Below, in pieces: positions 13,971-14,022 of a stretch of 14,022 bases of DNA (positions are counted from its first letter, which is position 1; each line of letters begins with the position of its first letter). Source of the DNA: Halobacteriales archaeon QH_10_65_19 (GTDB lineage Archaea > Halobacteriota > Halobacteria > Halobacteriales > Haloarculaceae); contig PXQK01000138.1 of NCBI GenBank assembly GCA_003022085.1, forward strand, positions 1 through 14,022. Direction: 5' to 3'. A model generated the notes under the pieces. That model worked only from the letters and a program-made list of their open reading frames with translations, had not been told where the DNA came from and did not search any database. The translations under genes and the position numbers were made by a program.

Positions 13971-14022
13971 TACCCCGCCCTACTCGCCGCCTTCGGCGGC
14001 TCCGTGAGGACGGGGCTTTCCG
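13966..14022. mobile_element. IS200/IS605-type end at the right edge, incomplete
   Basis: A nested hairpin closes the window. The inner stem GCCGCC-TTC-GGCGGC is at 13986-14000; the outer stem pairs CCCCG (13973-13977) with CGGGG (14011-14015), continuing as CC with GG around a bulged A. Subterminal hairpins like this mark IS200/IS605 ends, and the wording resembles haloarchaeal left ends as I remember them. The element would continue past base 14022, so neither transposase nor family can be confirmed. Confidence 0.5.

Noticed and set aside
1..14022. CRISPR array, tRNA or rRNA gene
   Set aside because: I saw no regularly spaced repeats and no stretch with tRNA-like D and T arms or rRNA-like conserved text on either strand. 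The only exact long repeat is the 99-bp pair.

Overview
The window looks like chromosomal DNA of a halophilic archaeon (class Halobacteria). The genes are GC-rich, their proteins are rich in Asp and Glu, several starts have TATA-type promoter elements, some starts inside operons have near-perfect GGAGGTGA Shine-Dalgarno sequences, ProB is a short form without a PUA domain, and three stretches resemble ends of haloarchaeal IS200/IS605-type elements. The species cannot be named from the sequence alone.

Layout. (1) 1-2092 is a damaged sulfur-metabolism locus. A cysteine-synthase-type gene (minus strand) has lost about 30 residues, including the substrate-binding loop, and is frameshifted. A 99-bp exact copy of its middle lies at the left edge, joined to an IS-like end. 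Divergently, a TusA gene carries a 174-bp IS200/IS605-type miniature element inserted in frame, followed two bases later by a single-domain rhodanese. (2) 2245-5215 (minus strand) is a complete, intact proline operon, proC-proB-proA. (3) 5291-5986 (minus strand) is a RecA/KaiC-like ATPase-fold protein whose P-loop lacks its lysine. It diverges from a 415-residue Eis-type acetyltransferase (6284-7531), and the 297-bp gap between them holds several palindromes. (4) 7607-13738 is one tightly coupled operon: an HtpX-like M48 protease, a secreted/membrane-anchored protein with a cytoplasmic DUF4129 domain, a small membrane protein, a DUF58 protein and a protein with many membrane spans. (5) 13739-14022 holds a frameshifted, truncated gene start, probably a tyrosine recombinase, running into another IS200/IS605-like hairpin at the right edge.

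How the parts work together. TusA and rhodanese would form a sulfur relay. ProB, ProA and ProC convert glutamate to proline. The large operon resembles the haloarchaeal DUF58/DUF4129 clusters that normally include a MoxR-type AAA ATPase; none is visible here, and mobile-element debris lies immediately downstream. Both window edges are scarred by mobile elements, while the middle (proline operon through membrane operon) looks intact. The observations most worth following up are the in-frame element in tusA, the duplicated cysteine-synthase breakpoint, the 12-codon coupling ORF with two GTGA overlaps, and the paired palindromes before the ATPase-fold gene.
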